Source: JACNFS01 sp964582065
Lineage (GTDB): Bacteria; Chloroflexota; Dehalococcoidia; GIF9; UBA5629
DNA: 21,314 bases
Direction of reading: 5' to 3'
NCBI GenBank assembly: GCA_964582065.1
Contig: CAZOQG010000020.1
Location: 1 to 21,314, forward strand
A program made the translations under genes and the position numbers. The notes beneath the pieces were generated by a model that was not told the DNA's origin, made no database searches, and saw nothing but the letters and a program-made list of their open reading frames with translations. Below, in pieces: positions 6,740 to 13,816 of the stretch (the stretch's first letter is position 1; each line of letters opens with the position of its first letter).

Positions 6740-7144
6740 GTGAAATCGGGCACTTGCACAGGAATATCGGGCGTGGTTTTGGTTATGTTGGTTGTGTTAG
6801 CTGCGCTGTGTAGTGGTTGTGGCTCAACACCGGAGCCGGAGGGTAATCAGCCGCCGGTAATCTCAAGCCTCGAAGCCAAGTATATAAATGTCGACCCTCG
6901 GGCTGCCTCTGAGATCAGATGCCTTGCTTCAGACCCTGATGGCGATGAGGTGGACTTCAAGTGGTCGTGCACGGGTGGCGATTTGAGCGGTGCTGGTCCT
7001 GTTGTCACCTGGAGGGCCCCGAACAGCTACGGTGACTATCATGTTATGGTCATTGTTGAAGATACCAATGGTGGAAGCGTTCAGGCTATTTTGACGCTGA
7101 GCGTGGTAGCTAGGCCAGGTTCGAGGGGTTGTTGTGGTCGATAA
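6740..7144 (+). CDS. Putative lipoprotein with one PKD/Ig-like domain
   Basis: A 134-residue exported protein. The N-terminal hydrophobic helix (10-23) ends in LCSGC, a slightly atypical lipobox with lipid-bearing Cys at C27. After a short linker, residues 36-125 form a PKD/Ig-like beta domain: GNQPPVISSL, then LASDPDGDEVDFKWSCTGG, VTWRAPNSYGDYHVMVIVED and a final strand. DPDGDEV is the usual calcium-like loop of such folds. This domain is closely similar to the first one in the 7851-9014 protein, so the two genes are paralogous in part. I chose GTG 6740 because AAGGGGGA lies 7 nt upstream; a TTG at 6722 would overlap that site. The short tail GSRGCCGR has two extra cysteines. Likely anchored outside the membrane for binding, ligand unknown. 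Confidence 0.8.
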   Translation: MKSGTCTGISGVVLVMLVVLAALCSGCGSTPEPEGNQPPVISSLEAKYINVDPRAASEIRCLASDPDGDEVDFKWSCTGGDLSGAGPVVTWRAPNSYGDYHVMVIVEDTNGGSVQAILTLSVVARPGSRGCCGR

Positions 7145-7285
7145 GAGTTGAGGCAGCGGACGTAAGGGCAATGTATTGGTCAGCTCTTTGGTTTGCCAGG
7201 CTAGACGCGCAGTTCGAGGAGGTTTGCAATAAGCACAATTGGAGATATGGGACGTTAATCTCGGGGTTGTAGGGAGAATGGGCAA

Positions 7286-7681
7286 ATGACGAGAGGAGTA
7301 GTTGGGATTGTAGACATAGCTTTGATGCTAGTATTGACCGTGTGCTTGGTTGGATGCGCCGAGACCCACGAACAGGGCGGTAGCCTGCCAGGTAAGGAAC
7401 TGCAAATCCTTAGCCATAGTATGACCACACATCGGTTTACCGAGAGCATGCCTGAAAGCACGGCCGTGGTTAAGGGCAGAACCCAGAATGTTAGCAGCTT
7501 TACCATCAATGTCGCTACGATAGCGGTCAATTTCTACGATAAGGACGGGAATCTCATAGATACTGCATCAGCTAGCAGGCAGGGTCTCGGTCCGGGTGAA
7601 GTATGGGATTTCAATGTCAAATTCATTGGCCCTGATTCCTGGAAGAGCGTAGACTATGACATCGCAGCCAGCACGAACTGA
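7286..7681 (+). CDS. FxLYD-domain lipoprotein
   Basis: A 131-residue exported protein. The helix at 5-20 is followed by the lipobox LVGC, with C24 as the lipid-modified residue. Residues about 38-128 match the FxLYD pattern: VVKGRTQNVSSFTINVATIA, then NFYDKDGNLIDTASAS, then LGPGEVWDFNVKF. FxLYD domains are small beta-sandwiches common in lipoproteins of Gram-positives, archaea and Chloroflexota; function is mostly unknown. GGGAG lies 9 nt before this ATG; the ATG at 7278 meets a stop after three codons. No clear promoter was found in the 141-bp gap upstream, so it may be read through from the preceding lipoprotein gene. It sits between two PKD-like lipoprotein genes, suggesting a surface-protein cluster. 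Confidence 0.8.
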   Translation: MTRGVVGIVDIALMLVLTVCLVGCAETHEQGGSLPGKELQILSHSMTTHRFTESMPESTAVVKGRTQNVSSFTINVATIAVNFYDKDGNLIDTASASRQGLGPGEVWDFNVKFIGPDSWKSVDYDIAASTN

Positions 7682-7800
7682 TGGTCTGTGGGAGTGCCTG
7701 GTCGCTTCACCGACAGTTCTTCGGAGGGACCGAAGATGAATGATGAATTGCCGTAGGGGTGGGAAGCGTGCGGTAGCGATATCCTCGGAAGCAAAATGTG

Positions 7801-7829
7801 TTGTCGGCAGTTTCAGGTTGGTGTATACT
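7801..7829 (+). promoter_or_regulatory. Promoter of the third lipoprotein gene
   Basis: TTGTCG (7801-7806) and TATACT (7824-7829) with a 17-bp spacer. A start near 7836 leaves a leader of about 15 nt containing GAGGAGGT six bases before the ATG. Confidence 0.7.
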
Positions 7830-7850
7830 TTTGTTGCGAGGAGGTAGGAA

Positions 7851-9014
7851 ATGAGAATGGGTCTTTTTAGGCGTAGTTTGGGCACAGTCCTGGTTGTGTT
7901 GGCCATAGTGGCCATGCTGGGCAGCGCTTGTGGTCCTAGTGAAGCGCCGCCATCACCGCCACCGCCGACACCGGGCGGTAATCAGCCGCCGGTAATATCG
8001 AGCCTGACACCGGCAGAGATGCAAGTTTATCCTAACGGGAATACCCAGATTCAATGCGTTGCCTCAGATGCTGACGGTGACAGAATTGACTTCAAGTGGG
8101 CATGTACTGGGGGCAGCTTCACCGGCGCTGGTCCTAGTGTTACCTGGAAAGCACCGGAACACTATGGGACTTTTGATATCTCAGTTACGGTAGAAGACGG
8201 CAAAGGTGGCATGGCACAGGCCAGCGTGACTTTGACAGTCGGGGCTAACCAGCCTCCGCTGATTTCCAGCCTGACTGGCGACCCGTCCGGAGTGCTATAT
8301 GGAGGCACGGCAACAATCACGTGTATTGCCAGTGACCCTGACGGTGATGTGGTTAGTTATAGCTGGTCGGCCAGCGGGGGCAGCATCAGCGGCGTAGGGG
8401 AGAAGGTCACCTGGAAGGCGCTGAACAAGGGTGGAGATTTCAATATCACAGTGCTCGTGAGTGATGGCAAGGGTGGGGAGACTACTGGGAATGTCATGGT
8501 TGTTGTGGCCGCAGCCACCAGAACGGTAACCCTCACTCCGGTTGCCCAGGAGACTGGCACAGTACGTCAGGATGGGATGAGAGATACTTCCAGGACTATG
8601 GCTGGAGATGATGAGAATAATCGTGGGTATTGCGCTTTCTGGAGCTTTGATATCTGGAGCCTGGTGGGGAATGAGATACTAAATGCCAAACTGAAGTTCG
8701 GTACACCGCTGATAGCGAACGACCCGTTCCCACAGACTACGGGACTTAGGGGATTGCGGCTGTGGCGGGTTAATTACGGTGATGAGTTGCCCGAGTTTCA
8801 CTTCACTGGCACCAACTTGTTCAACCATCAAGCGCTTTTGCTTAAACCAGAAACCGAGGTGGACGTGACTCCGGATGTGAGCCATGTTGTGAAGGCAACG
8901 AGCACGCGCTTTCAGGTGGAAGCCTTGTTCATGTATCCAAATAACGGCAACGGCGTCGCTGAATGGATTGAGTGGAAAGGTGTGGAGCTGGAGGTTACTT
9001 ACTCAGAGAAGTAA
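7851..9014 (+). CDS. Putative lipoprotein: two PKD/Ig-like domains plus a DNRLRE/CBM96-like C-terminal domain
   Basis: A 387-residue exported protein. Helix 9-23 ends in LGSAC (C27, probable lipobox). A Pro-rich linker (31-42) leads to two PKD/Ig-like domains (44-130 and 132-220), each with NQPP, a DxDGD loop (DADGD, DPDGD), a W-x-A/S strand and a DGKGG turn. The first is close to the domain of the 6740-7144 protein. Residues about 224-387 form a different beta-rich domain: YCAFWSFDIWSLVGNEILNAKLKF and the final WIEWKGVELEVTY recall DNRLRE/CBM96-type sandwiches that bind polysaccharide, though this is a weak match. GAGGAGGT precedes the ATG by 6 nt. A perfect hairpin follows the stop. Likely surface-anchored binding protein; ligand not visible. 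Confidence 0.8.
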   Translation: MRMGLFRRSLGTVLVVLAIVAMLGSACGPSEAPPSPPPPTPGGNQPPVISSLTPAEMQVYPNGNTQIQCVASDADGDRIDFKWACTGGSFTGAGPSVTWKAPEHYGTFDISVTVEDGKGGMAQASVTLTVGANQPPLISSLTGDPSGVLYGGTATITCIASDPDGDVVSYSWSASGGSISGVGEKVTWKALNKGGDFNITVLVSDGKGGETTGNVMVVVAAATRTVTLTPVAQETGTVRQDGMRDTSRTMAGDDENNRGYCAFWSFDIWSLVGNEILNAKLKFGTPLIANDPFPQTTGLRGLRLWRVNYGDELPEFHFTGTNLFNHQALLLKPETEVDVTPDVSHVVKATSTRFQVEALFMYPNNGNGVAEWIEWKGVELEVTYSEK

Positions 9015-9038
9015 TGCTGACCGGTTTTTGCAGCCAAT

Positions 9039-9070
9039 TATATAAGGCGACCATAGGGTCGCCTTATATA
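9039..9070 (+). terminator. Hairpin terminator after the third lipoprotein gene
   Basis: A perfect 14-bp stem (TATATAAGGCGACC with its complement) and a 4-nt loop start 25 bp after the stop. No T-run follows. It insulates the hrcA promoter, whose -35 box begins 14 bp later. Confidence 0.75.
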
Positions 9071-9083
9071 TTGCCCTTCAGTT

Positions 9084-9112
9084 TTGACATATCATTGTCG
9101 TAATGCTAACAT
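9084..9112 (+). promoter_or_regulatory. hrcA-grpE-dnaK promoter
   Basis: A consensus TTGACA (9084-9089) is 17 bp from TAACAT (9107-9112). The predicted start near 9119 falls in the left arm of the CIRCE operator, the expected place for HrcA repression. Confidence 0.8.
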
Positions 9113-9117
9113 ACAAC

Positions 9118-9144
9118 TTAGCAGTCTTAGGTGGAGAGTGCTAA
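9118..9144 (+). promoter_or_regulatory. CIRCE operator (HrcA binding site)
   Basis: TTAGCAGTC - 9 nt - GAGTGCTAA. The right arm is perfect and the left differs from TTAGCACTC by one base; the 9-nt spacer is the consensus length. It covers the predicted transcription start and the GGTGGAG ribosome-binding site of hrcA, so bound HrcA would block initiation, and the RNA hairpin could also limit translation. Confidence 0.93.
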
Positions 9145-9147
9145 AAA

Positions 9148-10179
9148 ATGGCCAGGGGTTTGACTCCAAGAAGGGAATCCGTTCTCAGGATCATAGTTGG
9201 CGAGTATATTGCTACGGCAGTGCCTGTAGCTTCAGAGGCTATTTTCCGTAATTATCAGTTGCGGGTCAGTCCGGCGACTATCCGCAATGATATGGTATAT
9301 TTGGAAGAGGAAGGTTATATTACTCGGCCTTATACGTCGGCCGGCAGTATACCTTTGGATAAGGGTTATCGTCACTATGTGGAGTCACTAACCGAGAACG
9401 TTGAGCTTCCCTCCGATGAGCAGTATCGCATTCGCAGTCTCTTCCGTGAGGTGGAGGAGGAGTTGGAGAGGTGGCTGAAGCTGGCGGCAGGTATTATGGC
9501 ACGCCTGGTCACAAATGCGGCCTTGGTTACCTTTCCCAAGGCGAGCCAATGTCGATTCCGGCATTTGGAGCTGGTAGCCGTGCACGAGTTCCTGGCTCTG
9601 CTGGTGCTGGTGCTGAGTGAAACCATGCTCAAGCGGCAGCTTTTGTCTTTCGTTGAACCGGTGACGCAAGAGCAGCTAACCGGTCTTGCCAACAAGTTAA
9701 ATGCCATTTATTCGGGGTTAACCAGCTCGGAGATTTCAGCTAGCATTCTGGAGTGTTCTGGTGAGGAACAGCGGGTGAGGGAGGCTGTGGTGGACATAAT
9801 GGATGCTGAGGATGAGATGGAGTACGATGAGCCTTATCTTGAGGGATTGCGCTTGATGTTAGGTCAGCCTGAGTTTGTTCAAAAGGACAGGATGTTGGAT
9901 GTTATGGAGCTAATGGAGGCGAAGGATTGGCTTAGTCCGATGTTCTCCCGGCGGGAGAGTGACGAGGGAGTACAGGTTGTGATCGGTGAAGAGAATCGGG
10001 ATGAGGCATTGCGCGATTTGAGCTTGGTTTTCAGTCGCTATGGTGTTCCACACCGAGTTGGTGGCACCATCGCGGTGATTGGTCCAACGCGGATGGATTA
10101 CCGCCGTGCCATTTCCACAGTGGGCTGTGTCTCAGAAGTATTAAGCGATTTGGTGGCTGGAGTTTGCCGCAGCGATTAG
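9148..10179 (+). CDS. hrcA: Heat-inducible transcription repressor HrcA
   Basis: Repressor of class I heat-shock genes that binds CIRCE and needs chaperonin to stay folded. 343 residues, normal size. The N-terminal winged helix (about 1-75) has LTPRRESVLRIIVGEYI and the recognition region VSPATIRNDMVYLEEEGYITRP, followed by the family signature SAGSIPLDKGYRHYV (the usual form has P-T-D-x-G-Y-R). A GAF-like regulatory domain fills about 100-330, and GPTRMDYRRAIS near the end is the family's C-terminal motif. The ribosome-binding site GGTGGAG overlaps the CIRCE spacer. It is first gene of hrcA-grpE-dnaK, 24 bp before grpE, hence autoregulated. High confidence. Confidence 0.96.
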   Translation: MARGLTPRRESVLRIIVGEYIATAVPVASEAIFRNYQLRVSPATIRNDMVYLEEEGYITRPYTSAGSIPLDKGYRHYVESLTENVELPSDEQYRIRSLFREVEEELERWLKLAAGIMARLVTNAALVTFPKASQCRFRHLELVAVHEFLALLVLVLSETMLKRQLLSFVEPVTQEQLTGLANKLNAIYSGLTSSEISASILECSGEEQRVREAVVDIMDAEDEMEYDEPYLEGLRLMLGQPEFVQKDRMLDVMELMEAKDWLSPMFSRRESDEGVQVVIGEENRDEALRDLSLVFSRYGVPHRVGGTIAVIGPTRMDYRRAISTVGCVSEVLSDLVAGVCRSD

Positions 10180-10203
10180 GATCGCCGGATAAGGAGGCTT
10201 GGC

Positions 10204-10770
10204 TTGACTGAAGAAGACAGAGTGTTATCTGGCGAGGAAGTACCCGAACTAGCTGAAGAGATGGACATTGAAACCTTGAAAGGGGCTCTGGCCGAGGAGA
10301 AAGAGAAGGCTGAAACGTATTTAGCTAACTGGCAGAGAGCTGAGGCTGACTTCAGCAACTATAAGAAGCGTGCTGAGCAGGAAAGGAATGAGCTAGGCAA
10401 CTCTGCTAATGCTACCCTCATTCTCAGTCTATTGCCGGTATTGGATGACTTGGAGCGGGCTTTCGGCTCCTTGCCGCCGGAGTCGGCGGACCGTACTTGG
10501 GTTGAAGGCATGACGCTGATTCACCGCAAGCTTCGGAGCATTTTGGAGGCGCAAGGATTGACTGAAATAGAGGCTGTAGGTGAGCCCTTTGATCCCAGTC
10601 TTCATGAGGCGGTGGCACATCACGAAGGGGAGGAGGGGGTGGTCATTGGCGAGGTTCAGAGAGGCTACAAGTTGAAGGATAAAGTACTTCGGCCGACTCT
10701 GGCTGTTGTTGGCAAAGGCGAACAAGAGAAGGATGATGAAGAGGACTCTGAGGGGGCAACTGACACGTAG
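10204..10770 (+). CDS. grpE: GrpE nucleotide-exchange factor for DnaK
   Basis: Dimeric co-chaperone that releases ADP from DnaK. 188 residues. An acidic N-terminal tail (1-25) leads to a long coiled coil (about 26-90: LKGALAEEKEKAETYLANWQRAEADFSNYKKRAEQER), then the LLPVLDDLERAF helix pair and the C-terminal beta domain with the signature GYKLKDKVLRPTLAVVGKG. FDPSLHEAV is the conserved stretch before it. The last 20 residues are acidic and disordered. The TTG start is preceded by AAGGAGG six bases upstream. Spacing of 24 bp from hrcA and 27 bp to dnaK supports one transcript under CIRCE control. Confidence 0.96.
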   Translation: MTEEDRVLSGEEVPELAEEMDIETLKGALAEEKEKAETYLANWQRAEADFSNYKKRAEQERNELGNSANATLILSLLPVLDDLERAFGSLPPESADRTWVEGMTLIHRKLRSILEAQGLTEIEAVGEPFDPSLHEAVAHHEGEEGVVIGEVQRGYKLKDKVLRPTLAVVGKGEQEKDDEEDSEGATDT

Positions 10771-10797
10771 CGAGGAGTTATTGACAAGGAGGACAAC

Positions 10798-12726
10798 ATG
10801 GGTAGAGCAGTAGGTATCGATTTGGGGACTACATTCAGTCTGGTGGCAATAATTGAAGGGGGTGACCCAAAGATTATCGAAAACACTGAGGGTGAGAGGC
10901 TTACGCCCTCGGTGGTGGCCATTGACAAGAAAGGCGAGCGTCTGGTGGGATTATTGGCAAAGCGCCAGGCGGTTACTAATCCAGAGAACACCATTTTCAG
11001 CATCAAACGGATGATCGGACGCAAGTTCAAGGACTCTGAAGTCCAATACGATATAAAGCGGCTGCCCTACAAGATAGTCGAAGCGTCAAATGGTGATGCT
11101 AAAGTAGTTATGGGAGGCAAGGAGTATAGCCCGGCCGAAATCTCGAGCATGATTTTGCAGAAGCTGAAGATTGATGCTGAAGCTTATCTTGGCGACAAAG
11201 TTACCGACGCCGTGGTTACAGTGCCAGCTTATTTCAATGACAGCCAACGCCAGGCGACGAAGGATGCTGGAACCATTGCCGGATTGAATGTGCTGCGCAT
11301 CATCAATGAGCCCACAGCTTCGTCTCTTGCTTACGGCATGGATAAGAAAAAAGAGGAGACTATTGCCGTCTACGACCTTGGTGGCGGCACCTTTGACATT
11401 TCCATTCTTGAGCTTGGTGAAGGTACTTTTCAAGTCAAGTCAACTAGCGGTGATACTCATCTTGGCGGAGACGATATTGACCAGAGGATTATGGACTGGC
11501 TATGTGATGAGTTTAAGAAGGAGTCGGGCATAGACTTAAAGCAAGATAGAATGGCGTTGCAGCGGCTGAGGGATGCTGGAGAGAAAGCAAAGCGCGAATT
11601 ATCCACTGTGGCCCAGACAGAGGTGAATTTGCCCTTCGTTACGGCTGATGCTTCTGGGCCCAAGCATATGAATATAACTCTGACTCGGGCCAAGCTGGAG
11701 CAAATTTCAATTGACTTGCTGGAGAAGAGCATAGAACCTTGCCGTCAGGCTCTGAGTGATGCCGGACTTACCGCGGCTCAGATAAGTGATGTGATCCTGG
11801 TTGGCGGTCAAACTAGAATGCCCAAGGTTCAGGATACCGTGCGTCAGTTTTTCGGCAGAGAGCCGGTTAAGGGCGTCAATCCAGACGAGGCGGTAGCTTT
11901 AGGCGCAGCTATCCAGGCCGGTGTACTCAAGGGAGATGTAAGAGAGGTTCTCCTGCTTGATGTTACTCCGCTTAGTCTGAGTATAGAGACACTGGGTGGA
12001 GTGGCTACGCCACTTATCCCGCGAAATACTACCATTCCTACTTCAAAGAGCCAGGTTTTCAGCACGGCGGCTGATAACCAAGCCAGCGTGGAAATCAATG
12101 TCCTACAAGGGGAGCGGCCGATGGCAACCGATAATCGGAGCTTGGGGCGCTTTATGCTTGACGGCATTTTGCCGGCACCGAGGGGCGTGCCCCAAATTGA
12201 AGTTGCCTTCGATATCAATGCCGACGGTATTCTGGAGGTTCGGGCTCAAGACAAAGGCACGGGCAAGGAGCAAAAGATTACCATCACTGCCTCCAGCGGT
12301 CTGAGCAAGGAGGAGATGGAGAAGATGGCGCGAGAGGCCGAAAGCCATGCTGCTGAGGATGCCAAAAAGAGAGAAGAGATTGAGACTCGCAATACGGCTG
12401 ATAGCTTGGTCTACACGGCTGAGCGAACCCTGCGCGAACATGGAGACAAAATCCCTGCCGACTTGAAGCAGGAGGTAGATGGCAAGGTAGCCGCGGTGCG
12501 ATCGGCTCTCCAAGGTACAGACGTAAACTACCTCCGCAGCACGACGCAAGAGCTATCCGAAGTAATGCAGAAAATCGGTGCTGCAGTTTACCAGCAAGCT
12601 GGGCCACCGCCGCCTCCGCCCGGTGATGAAGCTCCTGCTGGTGAAGGTCCCGCTGGTGACGCCCCCGAGGGCGGGCCTCCCGAAGGTGAGGAGGGCACTG
12701 TGGAAGGCGAGTTCAGGGAAGTATAG
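10798..12726 (+). CDS. dnaK: Chaperone DnaK (Hsp70)
   Basis: ATP-driven chaperone that binds exposed hydrophobic segments; 642 residues, usual length. All three Hsp70 signatures are present: IDLGTTFS (7-14), VYDLGGGTFDISIL (191-204) and VILVGGQTRMPKVQ (332-345). The interdomain linker is VREVLLLDVTPLSL (381-394), followed by the beta-sandwich and helical lid. The segment at about 77-103 (FKDSEVQYDIKRLPYKIV...) is present; it is the nucleotide-domain stretch that B. subtilis-type DnaK lacks and E. coli-type DnaK has. The C-terminal tail from about 602 is rich in Pro, Gly and Glu and ends EGEFREV, close to the usual EEVD-like bacterial tail. AAGGAGG precedes the ATG. It ends the operon; a terminator follows and dnaJ is not adjacent. 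Confidence 0.98.
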   Translation: MGRAVGIDLGTTFSLVAIIEGGDPKIIENTEGERLTPSVVAIDKKGERLVGLLAKRQAVTNPENTIFSIKRMIGRKFKDSEVQYDIKRLPYKIVEASNGDAKVVMGGKEYSPAEISSMILQKLKIDAEAYLGDKVTDAVVTVPAYFNDSQRQATKDAGTIAGLNVLRIINEPTASSLAYGMDKKKEETIAVYDLGGGTFDISILELGEGTFQVKSTSGDTHLGGDDIDQRIMDWLCDEFKKESGIDLKQDRMALQRLRDAGEKAKRELSTVAQTEVNLPFVTADASGPKHMNITLTRAKLEQISIDLLEKSIEPCRQALSDAGLTAAQISDVILVGGQTRMPKVQDTVRQFFGREPVKGVNPDEAVALGAAIQAGVLKGDVREVLLLDVTPLSLSIETLGGVATPLIPRNTTIPTSKSQVFSTAADNQASVEINVLQGERPMATDNRSLGRFMLDGILPAPRGVPQIEVAFDINADGILEVRAQDKGTGKEQKITITASSGLSKEEMEKMAREAESHAAEDAKKREEIETRNTADSLVYTAERTLREHGDKIPADLKQEVDGKVAAVRSALQGTDVNYLRSTTQELSEVMQKIGAAVYQQAGPPPPPPGDEAPAGEGPAGDAPEGGPPEGEEGTVEGEFREV

Positions 12727-12755
12727 GACTGTTCTACTAGGTTGTTGATACTCGT

Positions 12756-12803
12756 GGCGGCGGATGCTGTCTCGAACGGGACCATCCGCTGCCTTAGTTT
12801 TCT
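12756..12803 (+). terminator. Terminator of the hrcA-grpE-dnaK operon
   Basis: An 11-bp stem with one G-U pair (GGCGGCGGATG with CATCCGCTGCC) encloses a 16-nt loop and is followed by TTAGTTTTCT. It begins 30 bp after the dnaK stop. This is the only terminator in the window with a fair T-tract. Confidence 0.75.
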
Positions 12804-12922
12804 AGCAGATGTGGAAGGATGCCTCGCAATAATGGCTTGCACAAGGTTTTGGATAAATAGGTCGTGTAATTTGGTTCAGATAGATTACGGACAATTGTGG
12901 TAGTGCCATTATGAAAATAGAA

Positions 12923-12997
12923 ACATGTAGTGCGAGGCTTTAGCCTCGCCGGATCCCCGCCGAGATTGCCGCGGCACCTTGTGCCTCGCAATGACAA
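12923..12997. repeat. Composite repeat: REP half (type A) joined to type-B palindrome
   Basis: 12923-12950 is a type-A REP half, with ACATGTAGTGCG and the GCGAGGCTTTAGCCTCGC hairpin. After a 10-bp joint, 12962-12997 is a type-B unit (GAGATTGCC, GGCAC/GTGCC hairpin, GCAATGAC) in inverse orientation to the one at 803. The same order recurs, more decayed, at 18500-18575. The rest of the 12804-13073 spacer contains only fragments such as GATGCCTCGCAAT (12824-12836). Confidence 0.7.
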
Positions 12998-13073
12998 CCT
13001 ACATGGTATTGACACCATAATTGAAAACCAATAATATGGTATCGAATTCCAACGTAAGGAGGCACGGTTTCAT

Positions 13074-13229
13074 ATGGCGAAGAAAGGTATATCCCTAAGT
13101 GGTGTGGCTATGGGGATTATAGCCATAGTCGCTGGTATATTGATTCTCTTTAAGTGGTTACCTCTTTACTTGGTTGTTGGTATTTTTCTGATTGTGTGGG
13201 GTGTGCTGGCTATTATTGATAAGCGTTAA
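13074..13229 (+). CDS. Small two-helix membrane protein (51 aa)
   Basis: A short protein, MAKKGISLSGVAMGIIAIVAG..., with two hydrophobic helices (about 9-26 and 31-47) joined by a KWLPLY turn and ending IIDKR. GGAGG lies 11 nt before the ATG, rather far but good. It resembles the 51-residue protein at 13301-13456 in length and in its helix-turn-helix plan (hydrophobic helix, P/L turn, LVVGIFLIVWGVLAII against LIGIWLVIMGIVAII), so both probably belong to the DUF3096 type of tiny membrane proteins. Function of that family is unknown. The N-terminal KK suggests a cytoplasmic N-terminus. Codon use and the Shine-Dalgarno sequence argue that it is real. Confidence 0.7.
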   Translation: MAKKGISLSGVAMGIIAIVAGILILFKWLPLYLVVGIFLIVWGVLAIIDKR

Positions 13230-13300
13230 TACTCATGTATTTGGGGTGAATAGCGTATCATTGAAGTGTTAGGAATTCTGAGGAAGGAGGTAATGTTCTT

Positions 13301-13456
13301 ATGTTTGGTCTTTCATTAGGTACTGGTGGTTTGGTATGGGGTATAGTAACCCTTATCTTCGGCATTATAGTGATGATTTTCCCCAGAATACTCAACTATC
13401 TGATAGGGATTTGGCTTGTCATAATGGGGATAGTGGCCATTATTGCCGCAGTATGA
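13301..13456 (+). CDS. DUF3096-like small two-helix membrane protein (51 aa)
   Basis: MFGLSLGTGGLVWGIVTLIF... has two hydrophobic helices (about 8-27 and 33-50) separated by the FPRILNYL turn; the pattern 'G-I-x-x-L-I-F-P-x-x-L-N-Y-x-I-G-I-x-L-I-x-x-G' is that of DUF3096 proteins. GGAGG lies 10 nt before this ATG. An ATG 8 nt earlier in another frame reaches a stop after eight codons. It follows the similar 13074-13229 gene by 71 bp and is likely a diverged tandem duplicate. Role unknown; these proteins are often near stress or envelope genes, and here they follow the dnaK operon, which is only a hint. Confidence 0.75.
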   Translation: MFGLSLGTGGLVWGIVTLIFGIIVMIFPRILNYLIGIWLVIMGIVAIIAAV

Positions 13457-13745
13457 GCTGACGGTAAGTCGAGAAACGTATAACTGCCGGTCTGTTCAAA
13501 CTAGCCTTGGCTTTGTTTCCGCTGATTGTTGCCGTGGGGCGAGTCACAGATACTACGTGCTAGCCTGGGGTGGCATTTGACTTCAAGGCCGGGTGTAATC
13601 CTGCTTGTGGTTCTCAGCAGAGCGAAGAATTTCGACATCTGTCTTCATAACGGAACTTGGCGCGAACGACTTTCTGTGGCCGCTGTGGAGCTCTGGAATA
13701 GCTGAAAGCGTAAGGCTCAAGGCGGGGTTGTAATAACCAATATGG
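13457..13745. other. Unexplained non-coding spacer
   Basis: No ORF with a ribosome-binding site, no strong hairpin, no tRNA-like fold and no copy of the repeats found elsewhere was seen. The only long frame is on the minus strand and is the shadow of the zinc-finger and lspA genes. The stretch could hold an unrecognised small RNA or be decayed sequence. Confidence 0.4.
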
Positions 13746-13754
13746 TTGACTAGC

Positions 13755-13783
13755 TTGCTTTGCTATGTAGCATAGGCTAGAAT
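13755..13783 (+). promoter_or_regulatory. Candidate promoter with dyad for the DksA/TraR-lspA-rluD group
   Basis: TTGCTT (13755-13760) and TAGAAT (13778-13783) are 17 bp apart. The spacer contains a perfect dyad CTATG-TAG-CATAG (13763-13775), a possible operator. A start near 13790 fits the ATG at 13817. TTGACT (13746) with TAGCAT is a weaker alternative. Confidence 0.5.
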
Positions 13784-13816
13784 AGTTTTTATAGTATGTT
13801 AGGACAGGTTTGCGTA

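Noticed and set aside
6538..6759. Minus-strand 73-codon ORF upstream of the first lipoprotein gene
   Set aside because: It overlaps the promoter and start of the 6740 gene and shows no start signal or domain.
11086..12218. Several minus-strand ORFs of 91-148 codons inside dnaK
   Set aside because: Antisense shadows of a highly constrained coding sequence.
13796..13816. ATG seven codons before the chosen start of the zinc-finger gene
   Set aside because: No ribosome-binding site precedes it and it is only about 6 nt from the predicted transcript start; ATG 13817 has AGGACAGG.
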